5,930 nt of DNA from JAKEGN01 sp964465665 (GTDB lineage Bacteria > Pseudomonadota > Gammaproteobacteria > Steroidobacterales > Woeseiaceae), in NCBI GenBank assembly GCA_964465665.1, contig CAYXKM010000033.1:1-5930 (forward strand), read 5' to 3'. Below are positions 1-5,881 of the stretch, one piece after another (the first letter of the stretch is position 1; every line of letters starts with the position of its first letter). The position numbers were made by a program, and so were the translations under genes. The notes under the pieces were generated by a model. The model saw only the letters and a program-made list of their open reading frames with translations. It was not told the DNA's origin and made no database searches.

Positions 1-302
1 GCACCTCGTATATCGCCTTCCGCATAACCCCTGGCACGGTCGTGAGGATAGTGTTCGTCCAGAAGCTCACGCACGGCATCCGGGATCGCTGTTCCATGAC
101 AGGCGAGGCAAAGACCGCCGGTCGGTATGGCTTTCATGTAACGGAACTGGCCGTCGGCACGGCTTTCGTAATATTCGTGCACTGCACCCGCCGCGCTTCG
201 CGCGTCGAAGTCGCGCAGAACGTCGAACTGCCAGTCCCTGGCGAGATTCGCCGGGTTACGCAGGCGGAGGCTTGTACGGCTTACTGCCGCTACGCGATTC
301 AT
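1..302 (-). pseudogene. Tll0287-like (DUF3365) haem-domain protein, N-terminally truncated fragment, continues beyond the window
   Basis: Reading the minus strand from 302 down to 1 gives an open frame of about 100 codons. It contains the block RTSLRLRNPAN, then RYMKAIPTGG, then CLACHG (Cys at 108-110, His at 96-98) and near the window edge HYPHDRARGYAEGDIRG. This order (RNPAN, CxxCHG, YP.D.A.GY..GDIRG) is the signature of the Tll0287-like/DUF3365 domain, a periplasmic haem-binding sensor or cytochrome-like module. CxxCH is the expected covalent haem site. The family's N-terminal part, including a signal peptide or membrane anchor, is absent. An in-frame stop lies at 324-326, the only nearby ATG (300-302) has no ribosome binding site, and homology fades at about 285-295. 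I infer a 5'-truncated remnant. The 3' part lies outside the window, so its integrity there is unknown. The family call is recalled, not searched. Confidence 0.72.
19..33 (+). repeat. Copy 1 of a 15-bp direct repeat (window start)
   Basis: The 15-mer TCCGCATAACCCCTG at 19-33 recurs exactly at 5853-5867 in the same orientation. Similarity continues imperfectly to 47 here (GGTC-GTGAGG) and 5883 there (GGTCTGCGAGG), giving roughly 26 of 31 aligned positions identical. Here it lies within the DUF3365 coding fragment (antisense of RARGYAEG). Confidence 0.5.
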
Positions 303-504
303 CGCCAATGCGTTCGGCGGCAGTCACGCGCAGCGCGACATCATCGACCTGACATTGACCGAAGCGGCGCTGCGCGGTGGACATGACGACCTCGCCCTTG
401 CGTTGGTGAACGAACGCCGGATGCTGAAACCGCATGGCCGCATCAACGGCGGGCTTCGGTCACGCATCACGGGTCGCGCAAAGGATGCGAGGCACGCGGC
501 GTAA
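296..504 (+). pseudogene. TTC38-like tetratricopeptide protein, C-terminal fragment only
   Basis: The frame ending at TAA 502-504 reads FIANAFGGSHAQRDIIDL, continues with LTEAALRGGHDDLALALVNE, then RRMLKPHGRING and a basic tail ending ARHAA. The strings GGSHAQRD, AAL..G...LA.ALV.ER and LKP match the extreme C-terminus of TTC38-family (tetratricopeptide repeat protein 38-like) proteins as I remember it. That family is normally several hundred residues of TPR-like helices, and only about 68 codons are present. The frame stays open further left, but there it is antisense to the DUF3365 fragment and has no TTC38 character, and no start codon with a ribosome binding site serves it. I infer a 5'-truncated remnant whose break lies at about 290-298. 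A C-terminal piece alone should not be functional. Confidence 0.7.
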
Positions 505-525
505 GAGAACCGCTACCAACGTGCC
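491..525. terminator. Weak hairpin between convergent ends
   Basis: GGCAC (491-495) and GCGG (496-499) can pair with GTGCC (521-525) and CCGC (510-513), leaving a 7-base bulge (514-520) and a 10-base loop that holds the TAA of the TTC38-like fragment. It lies between that fragment and the stop of the convergent propeller gene. No T-run follows on either strand, so termination activity is only a possibility. Confidence 0.2.
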
Positions 526-539
526 GATTATTCGCTGTT

Positions 540-2159
540 TCATGAATATCGCCGTCTCGTGTAGCCACAGTGGCGTTTGGATGTTCTGGTGGCATTGATC
601 AGCGCCGCGAACAGCAGCAGAAGCACCTCCCAGCCGATTGCGCCACCGCCCGATTCGGTATTTACCGGACCGTTTCCGGATGGGTCATCCGGTTCTCCGG
701 TTGGAGGCGCGCCGGTTGGCGGAGCGCCGGTCGGCAAAAATGCAAAGGAGTCAAGGGTCGGTGCCACGACTCCGTCTTTCGGCAACGAGCGGTTAATACG
801 CACTGACGTGCCGGGCTCGGCGACACGCGCGTAGAACAACTCCGTAATGGAAGTGGCCGCCGATTCGTAAGCGAGAAATCCGATCTCCTCGCCAGATGGG
901 CTGAAGCGCGGCCGCAGGAAATCCAGACCACCGTTCGGCAATGGGCCATTTACCGTTACTGCGCTCCCGGGCGAATCGAGTTGCAGAACCATCAATTCCG
1001 TTGCAACGCCGCCAGGCGGAGTCGGCCGATAGACGAGCTGCGTTCCATCGGAGCTGATAACGTATTGATCGATGTCTTCACCGGCAGAGAGTTGGGCATT
1101 CAGCCGGATGCGATTTTCCGGCTGATCGCTGGCCACCATGAAAAGGTCACGCTGGAAGAGGCCGCGCTGTTCGTCGGCGGCATATATCAGGTGACTGCTG
1201 TCCGGCGTGAACCGGGCGAGGCTCGCGCCGCCCTGGACAGGACCATTGATTTTTGTTGCACTGCCCGGCACATCGATAATGACGACATAGACTTCATGCA
1301 ATGAATCGCTGTCCTGATCAGCGGTATACGAAACGTAATGGCCGTCCGGGCTCAGCGCATAGTCGAACAGATAGCCATCCGGTTGAAATGCGGCGTTCAG
1401 AGTGACCGGTTGGCCCGGCGCGTCGATTGAGACAAGGTGCAGCTCACGGACGCCGGGGTTTTGCCAGACCGCGGAGTACACGACCCGTCTGCTGTCCGGC
1501 AGAATCTGAAAGCGTCCCTCCCAGGTATCGCCGACACTGCCGCCCGGGGCATTCAGCCGTACTGTCTGGCGCGGCGCATCGATACTCACCGCGTACAGCT
1601 CGAATTTCCGCTCGAGTTCCCCGGCGACGTATATAAGGTGACTGCCGTCCGGCGTGAAGGCGAAACCGGACATGCTGACGGCACCGTCTTGCGCAAGGTC
1701 GGCGTTCATTCGCAGCGTGTCGCTTGGACTTTCGAGATCAACAAGGTAAAGCTGTGTGTTGGCGAAGGACGCATCGCTCGCGGTAAATGCGATCTTGCTG
1801 CCGTCAGGGCTGAACCGGGCGTAAATCTCTTCGTAACCGCCCGGCAGGTCTCCCAGCCGTGTCCAGGTACCCGGGCGCGTGATATCGACGAGATAAAGGT
1901 CCGAATCAGCGACTGCGTTCTGGTCGGCCGAGTACACAATCCGCCCGCCATCCGGGCTGATAGCGAACCGGGTTACACCGCGAGCGAAAGGCGACAGCGG
2001 CCGGTTGAGTTTCATTGACTCGCCCGGTTCTGTCAGGTCGACGATGTAAAGTTCATTGACGAATGCGTAGTCCTGTTCGGCGAGATAAACGATTCTGGAC
2101 GCGGATACGGGCGTAGCCAATGCACAGCCAATCAGCATTGGGACGATGAAATTACGCAT
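540..2159 (-). CDS. Exported TolB/WD40-like beta-propeller protein with GlyGly-CTERM-like sorting tail
   Basis: The product is 539 aa. Residues 1-20 are a Sec signal peptide (MRNFIVPMLIGCALATPVSA, likely cut before SRIVYL). About nine repeats of ~45-50 residues follow to about residue 470. Each has the pattern F.(S/T)PDG...(I/V)VYSADQ, a short insert, then ELY.V.(I/L)D.PG and a ..LN. strand, typical of TolB/PD40-type propeller blades. Next come a PTGAPPTGAPPTGEP linker (476-490) and a terminal SGGGAIGWEVLLLLFAALI segment followed by basic residues (503-530). That tripartite end resembles the GlyGly-CTERM signal, which rhombosortase cleaves before surface release or attachment. The ATG at 2157-2159 is preferred because AGGAG sits 8 bases upstream and a signal peptide follows; an in-frame ATG at 2342 would add 61 residues that hide the signal. 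Oddities are a Glu (511) inside the hydrophobic stretch and a tail about 15 residues longer than usual. Ligand and exact role are unknown. It is transcribed divergently from the hydrolase operon. Confidence 0.9.
   Translation of the reverse strand: MRNFIVPMLIGCALATPVSASRIVYLAEQDYAFVNELYIVDLTEPGESMKLNRPLSPFARGVTRFAISPDGGRIVYSADQNAVADSDLYLVDITRPGTWTRLGDLPGGYEEIYARFSPDGSKIAFTASDASFANTQLYLVDLESPSDTLRMNADLAQDGAVSMSGFAFTPDGSHLIYVAGELERKFELYAVSIDAPRQTVRLNAPGGSVGDTWEGRFQILPDSRRVVYSAVWQNPGVRELHLVSIDAPGQPVTLNAAFQPDGYLFDYALSPDGHYVSYTADQDSDSLHEVYVVIIDVPGSATKINGPVQGGASLARFTPDSSHLIYAADEQRGLFQRDLFMVASDQPENRIRLNAQLSAGEDIDQYVISSDGTQLVYRPTPPGGVATELMVLQLDSPGSAVTVNGPLPNGGLDFLRPRFSPSGEEIGFLAYESAATSITELFYARVAEPGTSVRINRSLPKDGVVAPTLDSFAFLPTGAPPTGAPPTGEPDDPSGNGPVNTESGGGAIGWEVLLLLFAALINATRTSKRHCGYTRRRYS
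693..737 (-). repeat. Three 15-bp units encoding (L/P)PTG(A/E) linker
   Basis: Residues 475-489 of the propeller protein are LPTGA-PPTGA-PPTGE, encoded by three consecutive 15-base units of similar sequence. They form a Pro/Gly-rich flexible spacer between the propeller and the C-terminal sorting signal. Synonymous differences between units (ACC GGC versus ACC GGA) show it is not a very recent slippage product. Confidence 0.75.
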
Positions 2160-2167
2160 GGCGGTTT

Positions 2168-2172
2168 CTCCT
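2168..2172 (-). promoter_or_regulatory. Ribosome binding site of the propeller gene
   Basis: On the minus strand AGGAG lies 8 bases before the ATG at 2159. This sets the start of the propeller gene at 2159 rather than at the longer in-frame ATG at 2342. Confidence 0.75.
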
Positions 2173-2341
2173 GCTTTTGGCCATCGAGGCCGATAGGCAA
2201 AGAGTGGCCCCACCATTGTGTTTGCGCCTGAGGAATACCGACTTATTCGCTGAAGATTTGGTGATGGAGCGCTGAGGAATTGCAGGATTGCAGGAAACTG
2301 GCGTGAGGTGTCATTATCGATGGACCTACAGAGCCGGCGCA

Positions 2342-2377
2342 CAATTTCCTGTCGGACGCCAAACCATCCGGAAATTG
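2342..2377. promoter_or_regulatory. 8-bp perfect inverted repeat, candidate operator or leader hairpin
   Basis: CAATTTCC (2342-2349) is exactly complementary to GGAAATTG (2370-2377) across a 20-base spacer. The right arm ends 38 bases before the hydrolase start. If the weak promoter at about 2288-2317 is real, the repeat lies in the 5' untranslated leader or just downstream of the transcription start. That position fits a repressor site or an RNA hairpin. No known regulator consensus was recognised. Confidence 0.3.
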
Positions 2378-2402
2378 CCCGGTGTTGTCATCGATGAAGG
2401 CC

Positions 2403-2408
2403 GGGGAG
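2403..2408 (+). promoter_or_regulatory. Ribosome binding site of the hydrolase gene
   Basis: GGGGAG sits 7 bases before the ATG at 2416, and a signal peptide starts directly at that ATG. Both support 2416 as the start. Confidence 0.65.
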
Positions 2409-2415
2409 AAAACCG

Positions 2416-4272
2416 ATGCCAGTTATCCATGTTCGTACTGCGGAATGCATCATCGCCATACTGGCCTGTATCCTCACGATTTCGGTGTCCACGGCAGCGA
2501 CGCAGAAGCCGGTGCTGCACGGCAAGCACTGGGTTGCGATAACCGGCAAGCCGCTCGCCGCAACGGCAGGCGCAAGGATTTTCCACCGGGGCGGGAATGC
2601 GGTGGACGCCACCTGCGCGATGCTTGCAGCAACATCCACCATGTGGGACACGCTCGGCTGGGGCGGCGAGACGCAGGCACTGATCTATAACCCGCACACC
2701 AAGGAAGTCATTGGCATCAATGCGCTCGGCGTTGCACCCACGGGCGCCACGCCGGATTTTTTCCGTGAACAGGGGATGGCCTATCCACCGGAGTTGGGTC
2801 CCCTGTCCGCGGTCACACCCGGCACGCCTGGCGGGCTCATGGTAATGCTCGCGGAGTACGGCACCATGAGCCTTGCAGACATACTGGCACCCTCTATCGA
2901 AATGGCGGAGGGATATCCGATCGAGGCCGGTGCAGTGCGCAGGATCGAACTGAATCGGGACGAACTCCTGAAATGGGCCTACTCGAAAGCGGTGTTCCTG
3001 ATGCACGGCGATGACGAGCCGACCGGACCGTCGGTCGGCGAAGTCTTCCGCCAGAAGGACTTGCAGGCGACGCTCGAAAAACTCGTCGAAGCGGAGCGGG
3101 CAGCGCTCGCCAGTGGACTCGACCGAAAAGCTGCCATTTACGCTGCGTACGATCGTTTCTATCGCGGCGATATTGCCGCGGAACTGGTGCGATCGACGCA
3201 GGAACAGGGCGGCCTGATTACGATGGACGACCTCGACCGGTGGCAGGTACACATCGAGAAACCGGTCATGACGGCCTATCGCGGCATCGAGGTTTACAAA
3301 CTGACCACTTGGGTACAGGGACCGGTCATGTTGCAGGCGCTGAATATCCTGGAGAATTTCGACCTGGCCGGCATGGGTTACAACACGACCCGCTACATCC
3401 ATACAATTTACCAGGCGATGAACCTCGCATTTGCGGATCGGGATTTTTATTACGGCGATCCCTACTTTCCGCCGGAAGAGCCCGTCGGAGGATTGTTATC
3501 CAAGGAGTATGCGAAAAAGCGCGCGGCTGAAATCGACCCGGAAAAAAACGACGCGACGGCAGGGCCGGGTGATCCGTACGAATTTCAGCATGGCAACAAT
3601 CCGTTTCTGCATTTGCTTGAGAACCTGAGTTCGAACAACGTAAGCGATACGGAACCGAACGACGACGGCTTCTTCCAGGGAACGACATCGATACAGGCGG
3701 CGGATGAGGAAGGCTGGATCGTCTCGGTAACGCCGAGCGGTGCGTGGATTCCCGCTGTCATCGCCGGAAAGACCGGTGTCGGCCTGAGCCAGCGCATGCA
3801 GAGTTTCGTGCTGGACCCGGCTGAAAACCCGTACAACGTACTCGAGCCCGGCAAGCGGCCGCGGGTGACGCTCACGCCCGGCATGGCGCTGAAGGATGGC
3901 AAGCCGTACCTGTCGTTCGCCGTGCAGGGCGGTGATTCACAGGACCAGATGTTGCTGCAGTTCTTTTTGAATGTCGTCGAATTCGGCATGAACGTGCAGG
4001 AAGCGGCCGAGGCAGACAATTTCCTGAGCTTCCAGCTGCACGACTCTTTCGGTGACCATAAAAAGGAACCCGGTCGACTTGCTGTCAACGAATCGGTTTC
4101 GGAATGGACGCAGAACCAGTTGGGCAGGATGGGCTACAAAGTCGAAGTGGGTATATGGGGCAATCGCGAGCGCACCTCCGGGCCAATCAACGCGATTTAC
4201 TTCGACTGGGAGCATGGCACCTTCCAGGGCGGTTCCAGCAATCACGGCGACGATTACGGGATCGCGTGGTAA
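2416..4272 (+). CDS. Gamma-glutamyltransferase-family Ntn hydrolase, periplasmic, divergent active site
   Basis: The product is 618 aa with an N-terminal Sec signal (hydrophobic core at residues 11-27, likely cut after STAA). It then follows the GGT fold: GGNAVDATCAML (59-70), GWGGETQALIY (81-91), TPGTPGG (134-140), YGTMSLADILAPSIEMAEGY (148-167), then QGGLITMDDL (264-273) and ALNILENFDL (308-317). Autoprocessing is expected before Thr423 in FFQGTTSIQAADEEG, giving subunits of about 400 residues (mature) and 196 residues. That Thr aligns with the nucleophile Thr391 of E. coli GGT, and QGG (504-506) with its oxyanion-hole glycines. By my hand alignment the arginine that binds the gamma-glutamyl carboxylate (E. 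coli Arg114) is Leu104, Asp433 is Ser, and the Ser462-Ser463 pair is Val-Thr. The family is clear, but glutathione or gamma-glutamyl activity is doubtful; an amidase, acylase or peptide hydrolase on another substrate is more likely. It is the first gene of a tight set with the barrel gene 8 bases downstream. Confidence 0.92.
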   Translation: MPVIHVRTAECIIAILACILTISVSTAATQKPVLHGKHWVAITGKPLAATAGARIFHRGGNAVDATCAMLAATSTMWDTLGWGGETQALIYNPHTKEVIGINALGVAPTGATPDFFREQGMAYPPELGPLSAVTPGTPGGLMVMLAEYGTMSLADILAPSIEMAEGYPIEAGAVRRIELNRDELLKWAYSKAVFLMHGDDEPTGPSVGEVFRQKDLQATLEKLVEAERAALASGLDRKAAIYAAYDRFYRGDIAAELVRSTQEQGGLITMDDLDRWQVHIEKPVMTAYRGIEVYKLTTWVQGPVMLQALNILENFDLAGMGYNTTRYIHTIYQAMNLAFADRDFYYGDPYFPPEEPVGGLLSKEYAKKRAAEIDPEKNDATAGPGDPYEFQHGNNPFLHLLENLSSNNVSDTEPNDDGFFQGTTSIQAADEEGWIVSVTPSGAWIPAVIAGKTGVGLSQRMQSFVLDPAENPYNVLEPGKRPRVTLTPGMALKDGKPYLSFAVQGGDSQDQMLLQFFLNVVEFGMNVQEAAEADNFLSFQLHDSFGDHKKEPGRLAVNESVSEWTQNQLGRMGYKVEVGIWGNRERTSGPINAIYFDWEHGTFQGGSSNHGDDYGIAW

Positions 4273-4280
4273 ATCTTTCC

Positions 4281-5390
4281 ATGCGCATTACAGCGGTTGT
4301 ACTTTCGTTAGCGTTATATACGGCACCGAACCTCGTTGACGCACAGGAGGTCGATACCCGCCCTCCGATCGCTCCGGATATCCGTGAAGATGAGTCCAGT
4401 CTCAAACTGCGGAGCGGTGACTTCGTTGTTGTGCCCATTCCTATCTCCAATCCGACGCTGGATACCGGGCTGGTCGTTGGTGCCGCCTACTTCTATCCCC
4501 AGACCGAAGAACAGAAAAAGGTGCAACCTGCATCGCTCACCGCGGCAGGCGGCATGTACACCAGTAACGACAGCAGGGCGTTCGCCCTGGTGCAGCAGAA
4601 TTACTGGAACAACAACACCTGGCGCTTTACCGGCGCGATCGGTGCCGCAGATCTTCGATTGATTTTGCTCGCTCCCGATGATTCGACCGAAGGGCAAAGC
4701 CTTGATTGGCGCATTGACGGACAATTTCTGTTCGCCAAGCTCGCCACAAAGTTTGCCGGGCACTGGTACGGCGGATTCAATCTGCGTACCGTCAATGCAA
4801 ACCAGAGTTTCGAAACATCGACTTCGGCGGCCGGATTCGATACCGCGAGCGATGTACGCTCGTCCGGTATCGGCGGCAGCGTCGAGTACGACACCCGCGA
4901 CCTCCCGCTCAACTCGTACAGTGGCCGGTACTTCACGGCAGACGCTCTGTTCAACGATGAAGCGCTTGGTAGCGACAATACCTATCAGTCCTACAGCCTG
5001 GCATTTCGTTCGTATCATGAAATGACCGATGCGCTGGTGCTGGCATGGGAGCTGCAGGGCTGTCAGCGCGCCGGCTCGACGCCGCTTTGGGACGCATGCA
5101 CGATCAAGCTCAGGGGCTTCTCCGTAACAGACTACCTTGGGAAGACGACGGCATCCGGTCAGCTCGAGGCGCGGTGGCGCCTGAACAAGCGATGGGGCCT
5201 GGTCGGATTTGCAGGTGTCGGCCAATACGGCAGTTCATTCAGCGGATTTAACGAGCACGAGGCGATCCAGAGTTACGGTGCCGGTGTTCGCTTCATGGTG
5301 CTCGCGGCAAAGCGTATCAATCTTCGCATCGACTACGCCCGTTCAAAGGATAGCGATGCTATCCACGTAGCCGTCGGCGAAGTGTTCTGA
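4281..5390 (+). CDS. Omp85/D15-type outer-membrane beta-barrel protein without POTRA domains
   Basis: The product is 369 aa. A Sec signal (MRITAVVLSLALYTAPNLVDA) leads into a short linker and then directly into alternating beta-strands. Features of the bacterial surface antigen (D15/BamA-TamA) barrel are GGSVEYDTRDLPLNSYSGRYF-type strand signature (199-217, invariant DTRD and SG), the LRGF motif (277-280) matching the conserved (V)RG(F/Y) of barrel loop L6, and a C-terminal Phe (VAVGEVF) typical of the beta-signal. With ~345 mature residues there is room for a 16-strand barrel but not for POTRA repeats. Cys261 and Cys273 flank a short loop and could form a disulfide. The start at 4281 is chosen because the signal peptide begins there; the frame is open back to 4104, but that extension overlaps the hydrolase in another frame. 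The ribosome binding site is weak, so translational coupling with the hydrolase (TAA 8 bases upstream) is likely. The transported or anchored partner is unknown. Confidence 0.88.
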   Translation: MRITAVVLSLALYTAPNLVDAQEVDTRPPIAPDIREDESSLKLRSGDFVVVPIPISNPTLDTGLVVGAAYFYPQTEEQKKVQPASLTAAGGMYTSNDSRAFALVQQNYWNNNTWRFTGAIGAADLRLILLAPDDSTEGQSLDWRIDGQFLFAKLATKFAGHWYGGFNLRTVNANQSFETSTSAAGFDTASDVRSSGIGGSVEYDTRDLPLNSYSGRYFTADALFNDEALGSDNTYQSYSLAFRSYHEMTDALVLAWELQGCQRAGSTPLWDACTIKLRGFSVTDYLGKTTASGQLEARWRLNKRWGLVGFAGVGQYGSSFSGFNEHEAIQSYGAGVRFMVLAAKRINLRIDYARSKDSDAIHVAVGEVF

Positions 5391-5402
5391 GATCCGACTC
5401 GT

Positions 5403-5849
5403 ATGAATCTCATTGTTGGCCTCTTGATCATGGTCCTGTGTCTCGTCCTCGAGGCGGTGCTCGTAGCGTGGGTAATTCTCTACTATGCCAGGCAGGACTA
5501 TCGGGTGCGTAGCCCGTCAATGCTGTCGAGCATAGTGGTAATCGTGGTCGTTATGCTGGTGCTTGTCATCGGCACCTTTGCACAGGTCGGTATCTGGGCG
5601 CTGGCATTCCTTTTGCTTGATGAGTTCCAGACTTATGGCGATGCGCTCAATCACTCGGGCGTCAATTTCGCGACCCTGGGTTACGGCGACATCGTCATGA
5701 GCGAAGAGCACCGGGTCCTCGGGCCGATGGAAGCCATCAACGGAGCGTTGATGATCGGCGTCTCAACCGCAGTCTTCATGACAGCATTTCAGGACGTCAT
5801 CATGAAGACCCGTTCGGCTCGACAAGCTCGTTCTGTCGCAGACGGTTAG
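5403..5849 (+). CDS. Small potassium-channel-like membrane protein (ion channel 2-TM/pore family)
   Basis: The product is 148 aa with hydrophobic segments at about 3-28, 41-72 and 110-129. The pore loop lies between the second and third, at about 78-99, and carries the selectivity-filter sequence TLGYGD (91-96, bases 5673-5690) within FATLGYGDIVMS. T-x-G-Y-G-D is the K+ filter signature. The order of TM helix, pore helix, filter and inner helix matches the Ion_trans_2 family, with one extra N-terminal helix. There is no C-terminal RCK/TrkA regulatory domain, only a short basic tail. It probably forms a tetramer in the inner membrane and conducts K+ (inference from the filter). It lies 12 bases after the barrel stop with only a weak GAGAT-like ribosome binding site, so co-translation from the upstream genes is plausible. 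Some relatives are automatically labelled two-pore-domain channels, but only one pore is present here. Confidence 0.88.
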   Translation: MNLIVGLLIMVLCLVLEAVLVAWVILYYARQDYRVRSPSMLSSIVVIVVVMLVLVIGTFAQVGIWALAFLLLDEFQTYGDALNHSGVNFATLGYGDIVMSEEHRVLGPMEAINGALMIGVSTAVFMTAFQDVIMKTRSARQARSVADG

Positions 5850-5881
5850 CGATCCGCATAACCCCTGTCCCGGGTCTGCGA
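5836..5881 (+). terminator. Strong hairpin overlapping the channel stop codon, possible terminator
   Basis: Outer arms TCGCAGAC (5836-5843) and GTCTGCGA (5874-5881) pair perfectly. Inside them GGTTAGCG (5844-5851) pairs with CGC-A-TAACC (5855-5863) through one bulged A and a 3-base ATC loop, leaving a 10-base bulge on the right side. The channel stop TAG (5847-5849) is within the structure. No T-tract follows, so it may instead stabilise the 3' end or act with Rho. Confidence 0.4.
5853..5867 (+). repeat. Copy 2 of the 15-bp direct repeat (window end)
   Basis: Exact copy of TCCGCATAACCCCTG at 19-33, placed 4 bases after the channel stop codon. It forms the right arm of the inner hairpin here; copy 1 has no matching left arm. 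The remaining bases to 5930 show no supported gene. Confidence 0.5.

Larger units (their letters stand above)
2160..2415. promoter_or_regulatory. Divergent intergenic region between propeller gene and hydrolase operon
   Basis: These 256 bases separate two divergent starts and must carry both promoters. CTGAGGAAT occurs at 2228-2236 and 2272-2280, 44 bp apart. TTGCAGGA is tandemly doubled at 2280-2295. GGAAACTG (2293-2300) resembles the arms of the inverted repeat at 2342-2377. A weak sigma70-like pair toward the hydrolase is TTGCAG (2288-2293), an 18-base spacer and CATTAT (2312-2317), with 3/6 and 4/6 consensus matches. No convincing promoter was found in the other direction. No coding sequence is supported here. 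Confidence 0.45.

Noticed and set aside
42..386. 114-codon plus-strand frame at the window start
   Set aside because: It is in neither the DUF3365 nor the TTC38-like frame, crosses the junction between the two, and contains no recognisable motif.
574..584. Short palindrome gccacagtggc near the 3' end of the propeller gene
   Set aside because: It lies inside coding sequence with a 1-base centre, cannot form a hairpin, and matches no known site.
1437..2018. 193-codon plus-strand frame with repeated VTAVRRE-like strings
   Set aside because: The repeats simply mirror the propeller blades encoded on the opposite strand, so this is not an independent repeat protein.
2160..2342. 61-residue N-terminal extension of the propeller protein
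   Set aside because: The extension has no family character and would bury a clear signal peptide; a good AGGAG site supports the start at 2159.
2326..3402. 358-codon minus-strand open frame opposite the hydrolase gene
   Set aside because: It is antisense to a gene with clear family motifs, has no recognisable domain, is Arg/His-rich in the manner of shadow frames in GC-rich DNA, and would span the divergent promoter region.
4104..4280. 59-residue N-terminal extension of the barrel protein
   Set aside because: It overlaps the conserved C-terminus of the hydrolase in another frame and precedes a clear signal peptide at 4281.
4314..5225. 303-codon minus-strand open frame opposite the barrel gene
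   Set aside because: It lies antisense to a well-supported outer-membrane protein and has low-complexity shadow-like composition with no signal peptide or motif.
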